Below, piece by piece: positions 1-6,251 of a DNA stretch of 6,584 nt (position 1 is the first letter of the stretch; each line of letters starts with the position of its first letter). Below the pieces are notes generated by a model that saw only the letters and a list, made by a program, of their open reading frames with translations, was not told where the DNA came from and made no database searches. Source of the stretch: Gemmataceae bacterium (GTDB taxonomy: Bacteria > Planctomycetota > Planctomycetia > Gemmatales > Gemmataceae); contig SIAL01000202.1 of NCBI GenBank assembly GCA_009691815.1, positions 1 to 6,584 of the forward strand, read 5' to 3'. A program made the position numbers and the translations under genes.

Positions 1-18
1 GGGGACGAAAAGGGCCGG

Positions 19-2208
19 TTAATACGAAGGGTTCAAAAGATTCTTCAAAACCTCGGGGGCGGCGGGGGCGTAGGCCCTTGGCTCCATGGTGGAACTGGCG
101 CGACCCTGAGTAATGCTTCTTACCCGGTCGGCATAGTCAAAGAGTTTTGCCATGGGCAAAATCGCCTCCACCACTCTATTCTTCCCACGAACGATAATGT
201 CCTGAATCTCCGCCCGGCGGCCATTTAAGTCAGCTGTCACAGACCCTAAATGCTCCTCCGGAACATTGACCTCTAGCTTCATCACAGGCTCTAAAAGGAC
301 AATGTTGTCGGCAAAGGCCTTCCGTACCGCGTCCGCAGCGGCGACCTGCATTGCCACTTCGTTGCTTTGGGCCGGGTCCCATTGGATCGACTCGAGGACA
401 GCCTCTACCTTCATCACCGGATAGCCCATCTCCCCGGATTGAAGCGAAGAGCGCAACCCATCCATCGCGCTTTCCACAAAGTTTGCCGGGACCGTGTCAT
501 GGCGAACCTTGTTGATCACCTGAACCCCGTACTTGTCCACGACCGAGGGTTTGGCCCCTTTGTTTTTCCCCTTGGCGGCTTTGGTCGATTGTTCCTCGAC
601 CTCGGGAGGAGCCTCCTCTTCCAATTCCAAGGGAGTAAACGAAACAACAATCTTGGCAAAGATGGTGGTGCCGCCCGCCAAGCGATCACACTCGCCAATG
701 ACTTTAACTTTGTTTGCGATCGTTTCCCGATAGCTGACTCGGGGCTTTCCCACCCGGATTTTGAGGCGAAAATCGCGCTCCATCCGGTGCTGTTTGATTT
801 CCAAATGGAGCATTCCCATGCCACTCATCAGGGTTTGGCCAGTCTCCTTTTCGAGAGAGACGATAAAAGTGGGATCCTCGCGACGGAGCAGGGCGAGGAC
901 ATCGGCGAGTTTGTCCTTGTCTGCGGAGAATTCGGGTTCGACGGAGCGACTAACCACGGCCTGGGCGAATTGGATTTTTTCAAGAAGGATCGGATGCTGG
1001 GAATCGCAAAGGGTATCGCCGGTGGAGGAGTCCTTTAGGCCGACGATGGCGACAATGTCCCCCGCCCTCCCCTCGTCGAGTTCGGTCCGTTGGGACGGAT
1101 CGGCTTCGGTGTGGAACATTTTGCCGATGGTTTCGCGGGTCTCTTTTCCCTGATTTAGAACCCGTCCCCCGACCTTTACCGTCCCGGAATAGATCCGCAA
1201 AAAGGACAATTCGCCGTGGGAATCGGCGACGACCTTAAACACCAGACCGCAAAAGGGTTCTTTGGCATCGGGTTTTCGTATTTCCGGTTTATCATTTTTT
1301 TTTGGGTTTATGCCAACAACCGGGGGGCGATCCAGAGGGCAAGGCAAATAGTGGAGCATACCGTCCATCAACGGTTGGATGCCGATGTGCTCACGACCCG
1401 AACCGCAAAACAGGGGCTGAATGAGCCTTGCGATGGTCTGTTGCCTTAAGAGTTTTTGGATTTTCTCCACGGGGACGGCGGCGCCTTCAAGCACCAGACT
1501 GGTGATGAGGTCATGGGGATCATTTTCGGTAAGGACATCGAACAGATTGGTTCGCCACCGATGGACCTCGGGCAGCATATCCTCCGGGATTTCCTCGGTG
1601 GTAAAGGTTTTGCCCCAATCGGACGGGTTAAAGCGATGGACCTTTTGCTCAATGATGTCAATCACGGCCTCAAAAGGGCGGTTACTATCTTTGATGGATC
1701 CACTGCCTAGCGGAATCACCACCGGCACGGGGCGGGTCTCCAACCGTTCGATGATATCGTCTAAGGTACCATCGAAATCCGCCCCGATAACATCCATTTT
1801 GTTGATAAAAATCAGTCGGGGAACCTGATATTTTTCGGCTTGGCGCCAAACGGTTTCCGATTGGGCTTCGACACCTTTTTGGGCGTCAAAAACCACCACA
1901 CAACCATCCAAAACGCGAAGACTGCGCTCGACTTCGGCGGTGAAATCGACATGGCCCGGGGTGTCAATGAGGTTTAAGGTTGAGCCTTTCCATTTAAGCG
2001 GAATGCAGGCGCTGTAGATGGTGATTCCGCGTTGCTGTTCCTCGGGGTCGTAGTCAGTGGTGGTATTTCCGGAATCTACGGCACCCAAACGATGGATGGC
2101 CCCGGCATAAAAAAGGACATGCTCGGAAGTGGTAGTTTTCCCGGCGTCAATATGCGCCACGATTCCAAGATTGCGGACGAAACGAAGGTCTGTCGGGGAA
2201 CCTGCCAT
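19..2208 (-). CDS. fusA: Elongation factor G, EFG2-like divergent type
   Basis: Translational GTPase of 729 residues, acting on the ribosome in translocation and/or recycling. Visible GTPase motifs: P-loop AHIDAGKT (18-25), RGITI of switch I (60-64), DTPGH (82-86), NKMD (136-139) and a GSG at 269-271. Domain II, the REDP-containing domain III, domain IV from about 490 and domain V with the conserved TQGRAS near 700 follow. Switch I reads VDSGNTTTDYDPEEQQRG, and the domain IV tip reads LAGGTTIFAK where classical EF-G has GGRGQYGHV; both resemble the EFG2 lineage that includes mitochondrial GFM2. A charged insertion lies at about 528-560. The ATG at 2208 was chosen because the family normally begins a few residues before the P-loop strand; an in-frame TTG at 2277 would add 23 unconserved residues and lies inside a terminator hairpin. 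No strong ribosome binding site is visible. It follows rpsG by 99 bp. Identity as EF-G is near certain; the EFG2 assignment is an alignment by eye. Confidence 0.95.
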   Translation of the reverse strand: MAGSPTDLRFVRNLGIVAHIDAGKTTTSEHVLFYAGAIHRLGAVDSGNTTTDYDPEEQQRGITIYSACIPLKWKGSTLNLIDTPGHVDFTAEVERSLRVLDGCVVVFDAQKGVEAQSETVWRQAEKYQVPRLIFINKMDVIGADFDGTLDDIIERLETRPVPVVIPLGSGSIKDSNRPFEAVIDIIEQKVHRFNPSDWGKTFTTEEIPEDMLPEVHRWRTNLFDVLTENDPHDLITSLVLEGAAVPVEKIQKLLRQQTIARLIQPLFCGSGREHIGIQPLMDGMLHYLPCPLDRPPVVGINPKKNDKPEIRKPDAKEPFCGLVFKVVADSHGELSFLRIYSGTVKVGGRVLNQGKETRETIGKMFHTEADPSQRTELDEGRAGDIVAIVGLKDSSTGDTLCDSQHPILLEKIQFAQAVVSRSVEPEFSADKDKLADVLALLRREDPTFIVSLEKETGQTLMSGMGMLHLEIKQHRMERDFRLKIRVGKPRVSYRETIANKVKVIGECDRLAGGTTIFAKIVVSFTPLELEEEAPPEVEEQSTKAAKGKNKGAKPSVVDKYGVQVINKVRHDTVPANFVESAMDGLRSSLQSGEMGYPVMKVEAVLESIQWDPAQSNEVAMQVAAADAVRKAFADNIVLLEPVMKLEVNVPEEHLGSVTADLNGRRAEIQDIIVRGKNRVVEAILPMAKLFDYADRVRSITQGRASSTMEPRAYAPAAPEVLKNLLNPSY

Positions 2209-2262
2209 GGCCAAATCCCATAAAAACGGGCTAACTTGGCCCAAAAAGCGACTTGTGCCAAT

Positions 2263-2287
2263 AAAAAAAGGGGGCAAAAAGCCCCCT
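2263..2287 (-). terminator. Intrinsic terminator between rpsG and the EF-G gene
   Basis: On the minus strand a perfect GGGGGC / GCCCCC stem (arms 2281-2286 and 2270-2275), extendable by one A-T pair, closes a five-T loop and is followed at once by seven T residues (2269-2263). This is a textbook Rho-independent terminator. It lies 21 bp after the rpsG stop and about 55 bp before the EF-G ATG, so it should end or attenuate rpsL-rpsG transcription before EF-G. Confidence 0.85.
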
Positions 2288-2307
2288 CAAAAGGATTGTC
2301 TGGTGAC

Positions 2308-2781
2308 TTACCAAGCAAAGTGGGCAAAGGCTTTGTTGGCATCGGCCATCTTGATGGTCTGTTCACGCTTGCTGACGGCTTCGCCTTCACGACGGTAGGC
2401 GGCCATCAATTCTTCGGCCAGTCGGAGGTACATGGACCGACCCGATTTGGAACGGGAAGCATTGATGATCCAGCGGATCGCAAGGCTCTGTTGACGGGCC
2501 TTGTTGACCTGCATGGGGACCTGATAATTGGCTCCGCCAACTCGTTTACTGCGCACTTCGACCGTGGGTTTCACATTTTCCACGGCGATGGAGAACACCT
2601 CAACCGGATCAAGGTCGGGCATTCGCTTTTTGATTTGATCCATCGCATCGTAAAAAATGCGTGTGGAGGTGGCTTTTTTGCCATCCCACATCATGCAGTT
2701 AACAAACTTCGAAACCAGCTTGTTACCGTACCGGGGATCCGGCTTTAGAGTGGTCGCACTCGCGGTCATTTTCTTGGCCAT
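2308..2781 (-). CDS. rpsG: 30S ribosomal protein S7 (uS7)
   Basis: Primary 16S rRNA-binding protein that nucleates assembly of the 30S head and lines the E site. The 157-residue length matches the family. Recognisable segments include DPRYGN near residue 15, the VSKFVNCMMWDGKK stretch, VENVKPTVEVRSKRVGG in the middle, the conserved ALAIRWI-type helix (here SLAIRWII), and a C-terminal KMADANKAFAHFAW that corresponds to the usual NKAFAHYRW-like end. ATG start at 2781; an AAGGA sits about 12 bases upstream, a rather long spacing. The gene lies 58 bp downstream of rpsL, the normal str-operon order. In E. coli uS7 represses its own operon by binding the rpsL-rpsG intercistronic RNA; whether that holds here is not shown. 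A terminator follows the gene. Confidence 0.98.
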   Translation of the reverse strand: MAKKMTASATTLKPDPRYGNKLVSKFVNCMMWDGKKATSTRIFYDAMDQIKKRMPDLDPVEVFSIAVENVKPTVEVRSKRVGGANYQVPMQVNKARQQSLAIRWIINASRSKSGRSMYLRLAEELMAAYRREGEAVSKREQTIKMADANKAFAHFAW

Positions 2782-2821
2782 GGTCGCTTAATGTCCTTGC
2801 TGAATCAGTCTTTGAGAAGTA

Positions 2822-2836
2822 CAGCCTAAAAGGCTG
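2822..2836 (-). other. Small hairpin in the rpsL-rpsG gap
   Basis: The minus-strand RNA can form a 5-bp CAGCC / GGCTG stem with a 5-base loop just after the rpsL stop. There is no T-tract, so it is not a terminator. It could slow ribosomes, protect the rpsL 3' end, or form part of an S7-binding element. Such small stems also arise by chance. Confidence 0.3.
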
Positions 2837-2839
2837 GAA

Positions 2840-3214
2840 TTATTTCTTGTCCTTTTTGGACCCATATTTAGACCGGGCTTGTTTTCGGTCGGTAACGCCC
2901 TGGGAGTCAAGCACGCCTCTTACGATATGATAACGCACACCGGGAAGGTCACGGACTCGACCACCGCGAACAAGAACAATCGAGTGTTCCTGAAGGTTGT
3001 GGCCCTCACCGGGAATGTAGGCCGTAACCTCAACCCCGGTGGAAAGTCGCACACGGGCGATCTTTCGAAGGGCCGAGTTAGGCTTTTTGGGGGTCATGGT
3101 CTTCACTTGAAGACAAACGCCCTTCTTTTGCGGACAACCCTGCATCGCGGGATGCTTGGATTTGCTAAATTGGGGAACCCGCGCTTTGCGGACAAGCTGA
3201 TTAATCGTTGGCAT
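2840..3214 (-). CDS. rpsL: 30S ribosomal protein S12 (uS12)
   Basis: Decoding-centre protein of the 30S subunit, contacting helices 18, 27 and 44 of 16S rRNA. 124 residues, the normal length. Highly conserved blocks are visible: INQLVRK (4-10), CPQKKGVC (27-34), TPKKPNSALRK (41-51), YIPGEGHNLQEHS (66-78), RGGRVRDLPGVRYH (83-96) and DRKQARSKYG (109-118). Lys43 is the wild-type residue, while position 88 is Arg (codon at 2953-2951) where E. coli has Lys. Asp89, the residue methylthiolated by RimO in some bacteria, is kept. ATG at 3214 has an AGGA four bases upstream. It is the first gene of the rpsL-rpsG unit, behind a sigma70-like promoter with a leader of about 54 bases. Confidence 0.99.
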   Translation of the reverse strand: MPTINQLVRKARVPQFSKSKHPAMQGCPQKKGVCLQVKTMTPKKPNSALRKIARVRLSTGVEVTAYIPGEGHNLQEHSIVLVRGGRVRDLPGVRYHIVRGVLDSQGVTDRKQARSKYGSKKDKK

Positions 3215-3275
3215 AGATTCCTAAAACCTGATCCGTTCTCCGTCCAAGGCGGCGGAACAGTCCTCTAAAAGGATT

Positions 3276-3304
3276 ATCGTAAAGCCTACAGGCACAAGGG
3301 TCAA
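3276..3304 (-). promoter_or_regulatory. Sigma70-type promoter of rpsL-rpsG
   Basis: On the minus strand TTGACC (3304-3299) is separated by exactly 17 bases from TACGAT (3281-3276). The -35 matches consensus at five of six bases and the -10 at four of six. Transcription would begin near 3269. It is the best promoter seen in the window and sits where a highly expressed ribosomal protein operon needs one. Confidence 0.65.
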
Positions 3305-3328
3305 CCTCAAGACCCCTAACATTCTTGG

Positions 3329-3364
3329 AAAAATGTCAGGGAACTCTGGGATTGGGACATTTTT
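3329..3364. terminator. Possible bidirectional hairpin terminator
   Basis: A perfect 9-bp inverted repeat, AAAAATGTC / GACATTTTT (arms 3329-3337 and 3356-3364), encloses an 18-base loop. It follows the acidic-protein gene by 14 bp and precedes the rpsL promoter. The T residues form part of the stem itself and the stem is AT-rich, so termination strength is uncertain. Its position between two separate same-strand units supports the reading. Confidence 0.4.
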
Positions 3365-3378
3365 ATAAGACAAGAGGA

Positions 3379-3717
3379 TCAAACTGCGTCTTCTTCGTCC
3401 TCATCTTCATCATCCTCATCGTCGTCCAAGTCGTCCTCATCATCGTCAAAATCGTCGTCGAGGTCATCCTCTTCCTCATCGTCCTCGAGGTCGTCATCCT
3501 CGAAGTCATCCTCATCAAAATCTTCTAGGTCTTCCTCGTCGTCCTCATCGTCGTCAGCATCGTCGTCCTCATCGTCGTCAGCATCGTCGTCCTCGTCTTC
3601 TTCCTCGTCTACCATGGTCACACCGACCAACTCATCGTCGCCAAACCCGAAAACCGGGAGTTCCCTAGCCATTTTCCAATCCTTGCTGCTTTTCTGAAGC
3701 CCTGTCATCGCTTGCAT
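3379..3717 (-). CDS. Highly acidic Asp/Glu-rich protein, unknown function
   Basis: I do not recognise this 112-residue protein. Residues 1-36 are ordinary, including a short hydrophobic motif ELPVFGFGDDELVGV at 19-33. Residues 37-110 are 65 Asp or Glu out of 74, broken by single Ala (46, 54), Leu (64, 77, 86, 97) and Phe (67, 72, 90). No signal peptide or membrane segment is seen. The ATG at 3717 is well supported by GAGAGGA about six bases upstream; later in-frame Mets occur at residues 4 and 16. The strong ribosome binding site and the non-random N-terminus argue that it is real although the tail is low complexity. It sits alone upstream of the ribosomal operon, separated by a possible terminator. 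Such tails can mimic nucleic acid, bind basic proteins or cations, or act as disordered chaperone tails; none of these is shown. Confidence 0.75.
   Translation of the reverse strand: MQAMTGLQKSSKDWKMARELPVFGFGDDELVGVTMVDEEEDEDDDADDDEDDDADDDEDDEEDLEDFDEDDFEDDDLEDDEEEDDLDDDFDDDEDDLDDDEDDEDEDEEDAV
3541..3594 (-). repeat. 24-bp tandem repeat inside the acidic gene
   Basis: Two perfect 24-bp copies (3541-3564 and 3565-3588) and the first six bases of a third. They encode DDDADDDE twice (residues 43-50 and 51-58). This in-frame microsatellite could expand or contract by slippage without frameshift. Confidence 0.9.
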
Positions 3718-3927
3718 GATAATTCCTCTCTTGGATACCTCGTGAACCTAATATCTCGGTCTGATCGCGTCCGGTTCCTCGATGATTTTTCGAAAACCCA
3801 ACCGTTTCTTTTCCAAAATCTCCACAACCCTTTTTTGACATAAAACCATCGGTTTGGGAAAGCAAATTCTGTTAATTTTTCCAAAACTTGGATTTTTCAG
3901 CCAATCCCCACTCCGGGAAAATCCCAA
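3718..3927. other. Intergenic region, no clear signal
   Basis: AT-rich gap between the DinB-like gene and the acidic gene. A TTGACA occurs on the plus strand at 3835-3840, but no -10 element and no plus-strand gene follow it. A promoter for the acidic gene is expected here on the minus strand, but no convincing pair was found. A short open frame (3665-3865, minus) has no recognisable content. Confidence 0.5.
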
Positions 3928-4425
3928 TCACCCCTGTCCGGGATAGATTTCGGGAAGCCCAAGGGCCCTTCGTTTATCTACCAAAAACGGCAGGTGATGG
4001 GGAATGTGATAATTTATTCCGTTCAAGATTTCTTCCAAGGTAAGTGGACCTTTAACCATGTGATGGCCGATTTTCCCCCAACAGTTTTCGTCCATATTCG
4101 TTAAAATACGGGCCATTTGCAGGCGAATGGAGCGAATTATTTCCAAATCCCGCACCAGACTTCTGGTCTGATAATGAAGGGTGGCAGCGAATTTATCCTC
4201 GTCCCCGGGGACCAAACTGGTAGCATCTCCAGCTATCACCCGCTTCATCCTGTCAGCGAATAATGGTTCAAAATCCGCCAAATGGGCCACCAATTCCACC
4301 GTGCTCCATTTTCCCGGAATTGGCCGTTGCAAAGCCTCTGCGTCCGTGATGTCCCAGAGCCTTTTTTCCAGCTGAAAAACGGACCCGACATAGGCCCCGA
4401 CCAGGTTTTGATATTTTTGATTCAT
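3928..4425 (-). CDS. DinB/YfiT-like metal-binding protein
   Basis: Protein of 165 residues with the features of the DinB_2 / YfiT four-helix-bundle superfamily, whose members include thiol S-transferases and many uncharacterised metalloproteins. The PGKWSTVELVAHLADFE segment (37-53) is the typical helix-2 signature and carries His48. The C-terminal NYHIPHHLPFL (138-148) supplies the HxxxH pair, His140 and His144. These three would form the usual divalent-metal triad. No signal peptide is visible, so it is probably cytoplasmic. The ATG at 4425 was preferred to an earlier in-frame ATG at 4503: AAGGA overlaps the upstream gene's stop about ten bases before it, and the longer form would overlap the ABC gene by 65 bp. 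The 13-bp gap to that gene suggests co-transcription. Family membership is fairly secure; substrate is unknown. Confidence 0.85.
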   Translation of the reverse strand: MNQKYQNLVGAYVGSVFQLEKRLWDITDAEALQRPIPGKWSTVELVAHLADFEPLFADRMKRVIAGDATSLVPGDEDKFAATLHYQTRSLVRDLEIIRSIRLQMARILTNMDENCWGKIGHHMVKGPLTLEEILNGINYHIPHHLPFLVDKRRALGLPEIYPGQG

Positions 4426-4438
4426 GGCTTCAAAATCC

Positions 4439-5515
4439 TTAACCGGCTTTACGGTACATCTGATCACGGAGATGCCGTATTTTTTCTCGCCGCAATCCAT
4501 CAACAGCGCCCGGATCGTAATCTAGAGGCTGCCCGGCAAAACGACAAAGCAGCTCATACGCCCGGTGTCGGTGTGCCAATCCCGGATGGTCCAGATATTC
4601 GATCATCAAGGGAGCAAAAAGGGTCATTTGGGAAAGGATTTCCAGCCCAGCCTGGGTATCCCCGGAGACGAATCGCTCAAATAAACCCCTTTGGGCAATC
4701 AAATCCGCCCCAACACCGGTAGGCTGCCTGAAATTCGAATTAACCCCGAAGGAGGGTCCCCAAAAAGTTTCATTACTAAAGCTGTTTCCAAGATATTCTT
4801 GGATCGCCACAGGGTCACGAATGATTTCCTGAGGAGAGCCATGGGTCACGACTTTGCCACTTTTGATCAGGTAGCTGCGGTCGGTGATGCTAAGGATTTC
4901 TCTGACCCGGTGGTCGGTCACCAAAATTCCTATCCCTTGATTTCGGAGATCCTTGACGATTTTTTGAATATCCTCGATGGTTTGAGGGTCGATGCCGGTA
5001 TAGGGTTCGTCCAAAAGGATCAAAAGGGGATCCGCCACAAGGCACCGGGCAATTTCCAATCGCCGTTTTTCGCCACCGGAAAGGCGTGCAGCATTGATTT
5101 TGCGTAAATGGAGCAAGCCAAATTGGTCCAGAACCTTGTCGGCCAAATGGATTCGCTCCAATCGGGTAACTGCCCGGCCAAAAGTACGGTGTTTGGGAAT
5201 GGACTCTAGGATGGCGTGGATATTTTGCTCTACTGAAAGGCGCCTAAATATGCTTGTTTCCTGGGCCAAATAGCCCATTCCAAGGCGGGCCCGACGGTAC
5301 ATGGGCAGGTTAGTGACATCCACCCCATTAAAAATCACCCGGCCGCCGTTGGGAGCAACTTGGCCGGTTGTCATCCGAAAACTCGTGGTTTTCCCCGCAC
5401 CATTGGGGCCTAACAGCCCAACAACTTCCCCCACATCAACTGCAAAGGAAACGCCATCTACCACTTTGCGCCGACCATACCATCGTTCAAGTCCGGTAAC
5501 TTCTAGTATGGCCAT
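4439..5515 (-). CDS. lptB: LptB-like ABC transporter ATP-binding protein, C-terminally extended
   Basis: Cytoplasmic ATPase of an ABC exporter, closest in look to LptB, which powers lipopolysaccharide extraction from the inner membrane with LptF and LptG. In 358 residues it shows Walker A GPNGAGKT (36-43), Q-loop Gln85, signature LSGGE (145-149), Walker B LLILLDE (164-170), GIDP D-loop (174-177) and switch His202 in VTDHRVREIL. The DHxVRE..SITDRSYLI..G stretch and GMGYLAQE are typical of LptB. The family usually ends near residue 240-245 (here QEYLGNSF); about 110 extra residues follow, partly helical in look, with no recognised domain. ATG at 5515 was chosen because MAILEVTGL is the family's usual beginning and GGGGG lies upstream; an in-frame ATG at 5533 would add six residues. 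The DinB-like gene follows by 13 bp. No transport partner is visible, so the Lpt role is inference. Confidence 0.88.
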   Translation of the reverse strand: MAILEVTGLERWYGRRKVVDGVSFAVDVGEVVGLLGPNGAGKTTSFRMTTGQVAPNGGRVIFNGVDVTNLPMYRRARLGMGYLAQETSIFRRLSVEQNIHAILESIPKHRTFGRAVTRLERIHLADKVLDQFGLLHLRKINAARLSGGEKRRLEIARCLVADPLLILLDEPYTGIDPQTIEDIQKIVKDLRNQGIGILVTDHRVREILSITDRSYLIKSGKVVTHGSPQEIIRDPVAIQEYLGNSFSNETFWGPSFGVNSNFRQPTGVGADLIAQRGLFERFVSGDTQAGLEILSQMTLFAPLMIEYLDHPGLAHRHRAYELLCRFAGQPLDYDPGAVDGLRREKIRHLRDQMYRKAG

Positions 5516-5548
5516 CCGTAGCCCCCAATCCATCTTGTTTCACGCACC

Positions 5549-5578
5549 AACATAATCTTTTAACCCGCCTGACCGCAA
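5549..5578 (-). promoter_or_regulatory. Weak candidate promoter of the ABC gene
   Basis: On the minus strand TTGCGG (5578-5573) lies 18 bases from TATGTT (5554-5549). Transcription would begin near 5543, giving a leader of under 30 bases to the ATG at 5515. Each hexamer is only a partial match. Confidence 0.3.
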
Positions 5579-5649
5579 TTCCACAAGCCCATTCCCGGCG
5601 AATTAGCCATCCAACTACCACGGCCCCCGTTTATGGTTAAACGCCGCCT

Positions 5650-5678
5650 TTGCCTAGCCAAGCCGAATCTCTTAAGAC
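5650..5678 (+). promoter_or_regulatory. Weak candidate promoter of hpt
   Basis: TTGCCT (5650-5655) and TAAGAC (5673-5678) are 17 bases apart, about 50 bases before the hpt start. The -10 matches poorly. It is placed in the divergent gap where an hpt promoter is expected. Confidence 0.22.
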
Positions 5679-5726
5679 AAATCGGAAGCCAAACTGACAT
5701 CTAAGCCAAATTGGGGATTGCCACCA

Positions 5727-6251
5727 TTGACCAGAGTCCTAATTCCAGAGGCGGCCATCCAGCAACGGGTTCGTGACCTAGCGGCGGAAATCAACCATAC
5801 AGTAGCAGGTTCCGTGGATGTCCTGATCCTGTTGAAGGGGGCTTGGATTTTTGGGGCGGATTTGGTGCGTTCCTTGGCCCGTGTCAACGCGGTTCATTTT
5901 GTTAAAGCAAAAAGTTACCTAGGATCAGCGACCACCCCGGAAAAAATCTGTTGGAATTGGCCGGAGGAACTCACCCCTCATGGGAAAACCTTGCTGATTT
6001 TGGATGATATTTTGGATAGTGGGGCCACGATTAAAGAGGCCAAGGTTTTAGCACAAAAGGCCGGCTTCCAGCAAATTCTTTCCGTGGTGCTAATGCGCAA
6101 GGTTCGAGCCGATTTGCCCCTTGGGGAGGCGGATTTTATAGGATTTGACATCCCGGACCTTTTTGTGTTGGGATATGGCCTTGACCATGATGAACGCTAT
6201 CGCACCCTCCCGTTTATTGGGGTCCTTACGGAAACCTTGGGGGGCACTTGA
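5727..6251 (+). CDS. hpt: Hypoxanthine phosphoribosyltransferase
   Basis: Purine salvage enzyme converting hypoxanthine (and usually guanine) plus PRPP to IMP or GMP. About 174 residues, the usual length for bacterial HPRT. Counting from this start, the PRPP-binding motif LLILDDILDSGAT lies at about 89-101, a flexible-loop region containing KAKSYLGS at about 60-67, LLKGAWIFGADLVR near 35-48, and the purine-binding end FIGFDIPDLFVLGYGLDHDERYR near 137-159. This last block is strongly diagnostic. The start is a TTG: GGGGA (5713-5717) is nine bases before the TTG at 5727, whereas an earlier in-frame TTG at 5718 directly abuts it; the earlier one would add three residues. It is divergent from the ABC gene, and its TGA overlaps the next start, suggesting translational coupling. 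Confidence 0.95.
   Translation: MTRVLIPEAAIQQRVRDLAAEINHTVAGSVDVLILLKGAWIFGADLVRSLARVNAVHFVKAKSYLGSATTPEKICWNWPEELTPHGKTLLILDDILDSGATIKEAKVLAQKAGFQQILSVVLMRKVRADLPLGEADFIGFDIPDLFVLGYGLDHDERYRTLPFIGVLTETLGGT

Noticed and set aside
367..1038. Plus-strand open frame of 223 codons
   Set aside because: It lies wholly antisense to the EF-G gene, its translation shows no recognisable domain, and EF-G conservation explains the region fully.
2209..2277. Upstream TTG start adding 23 residues to EF-G
   Set aside because: The extra residues match nothing in the family and the start lies inside the terminator hairpin, with T-tract codons producing the Phe-rich sequence.
2236..2748. Plus-strand open frame of 170 codons across rpsG
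   Set aside because: It is antisense to rpsG and the terminator, with no recognisable motif; the opposite strand is clearly uS7.
3835..3863. TTGACA on the plus strand as a promoter
   Set aside because: No -10 hexamer is found at 16-19 bases and no plus-strand gene follows.
3665..3865. Minus-strand frame of 66 codons
   Set aside because: It overlaps the acidic gene start in another frame and has no recognisable content.
3879..3896. TCCAA/TTGGA hairpin with five T residues on the plus strand
   Set aside because: The stem is only 5 bp with a 3-base loop and no plus-strand gene ends upstream of it.
4426..4503. Upstream ATG adding 26 residues to the DinB-like protein
   Set aside because: It would overlap the ABC gene by 65 bp and lacks the well-placed AAGGA seen before the ATG at 4425.
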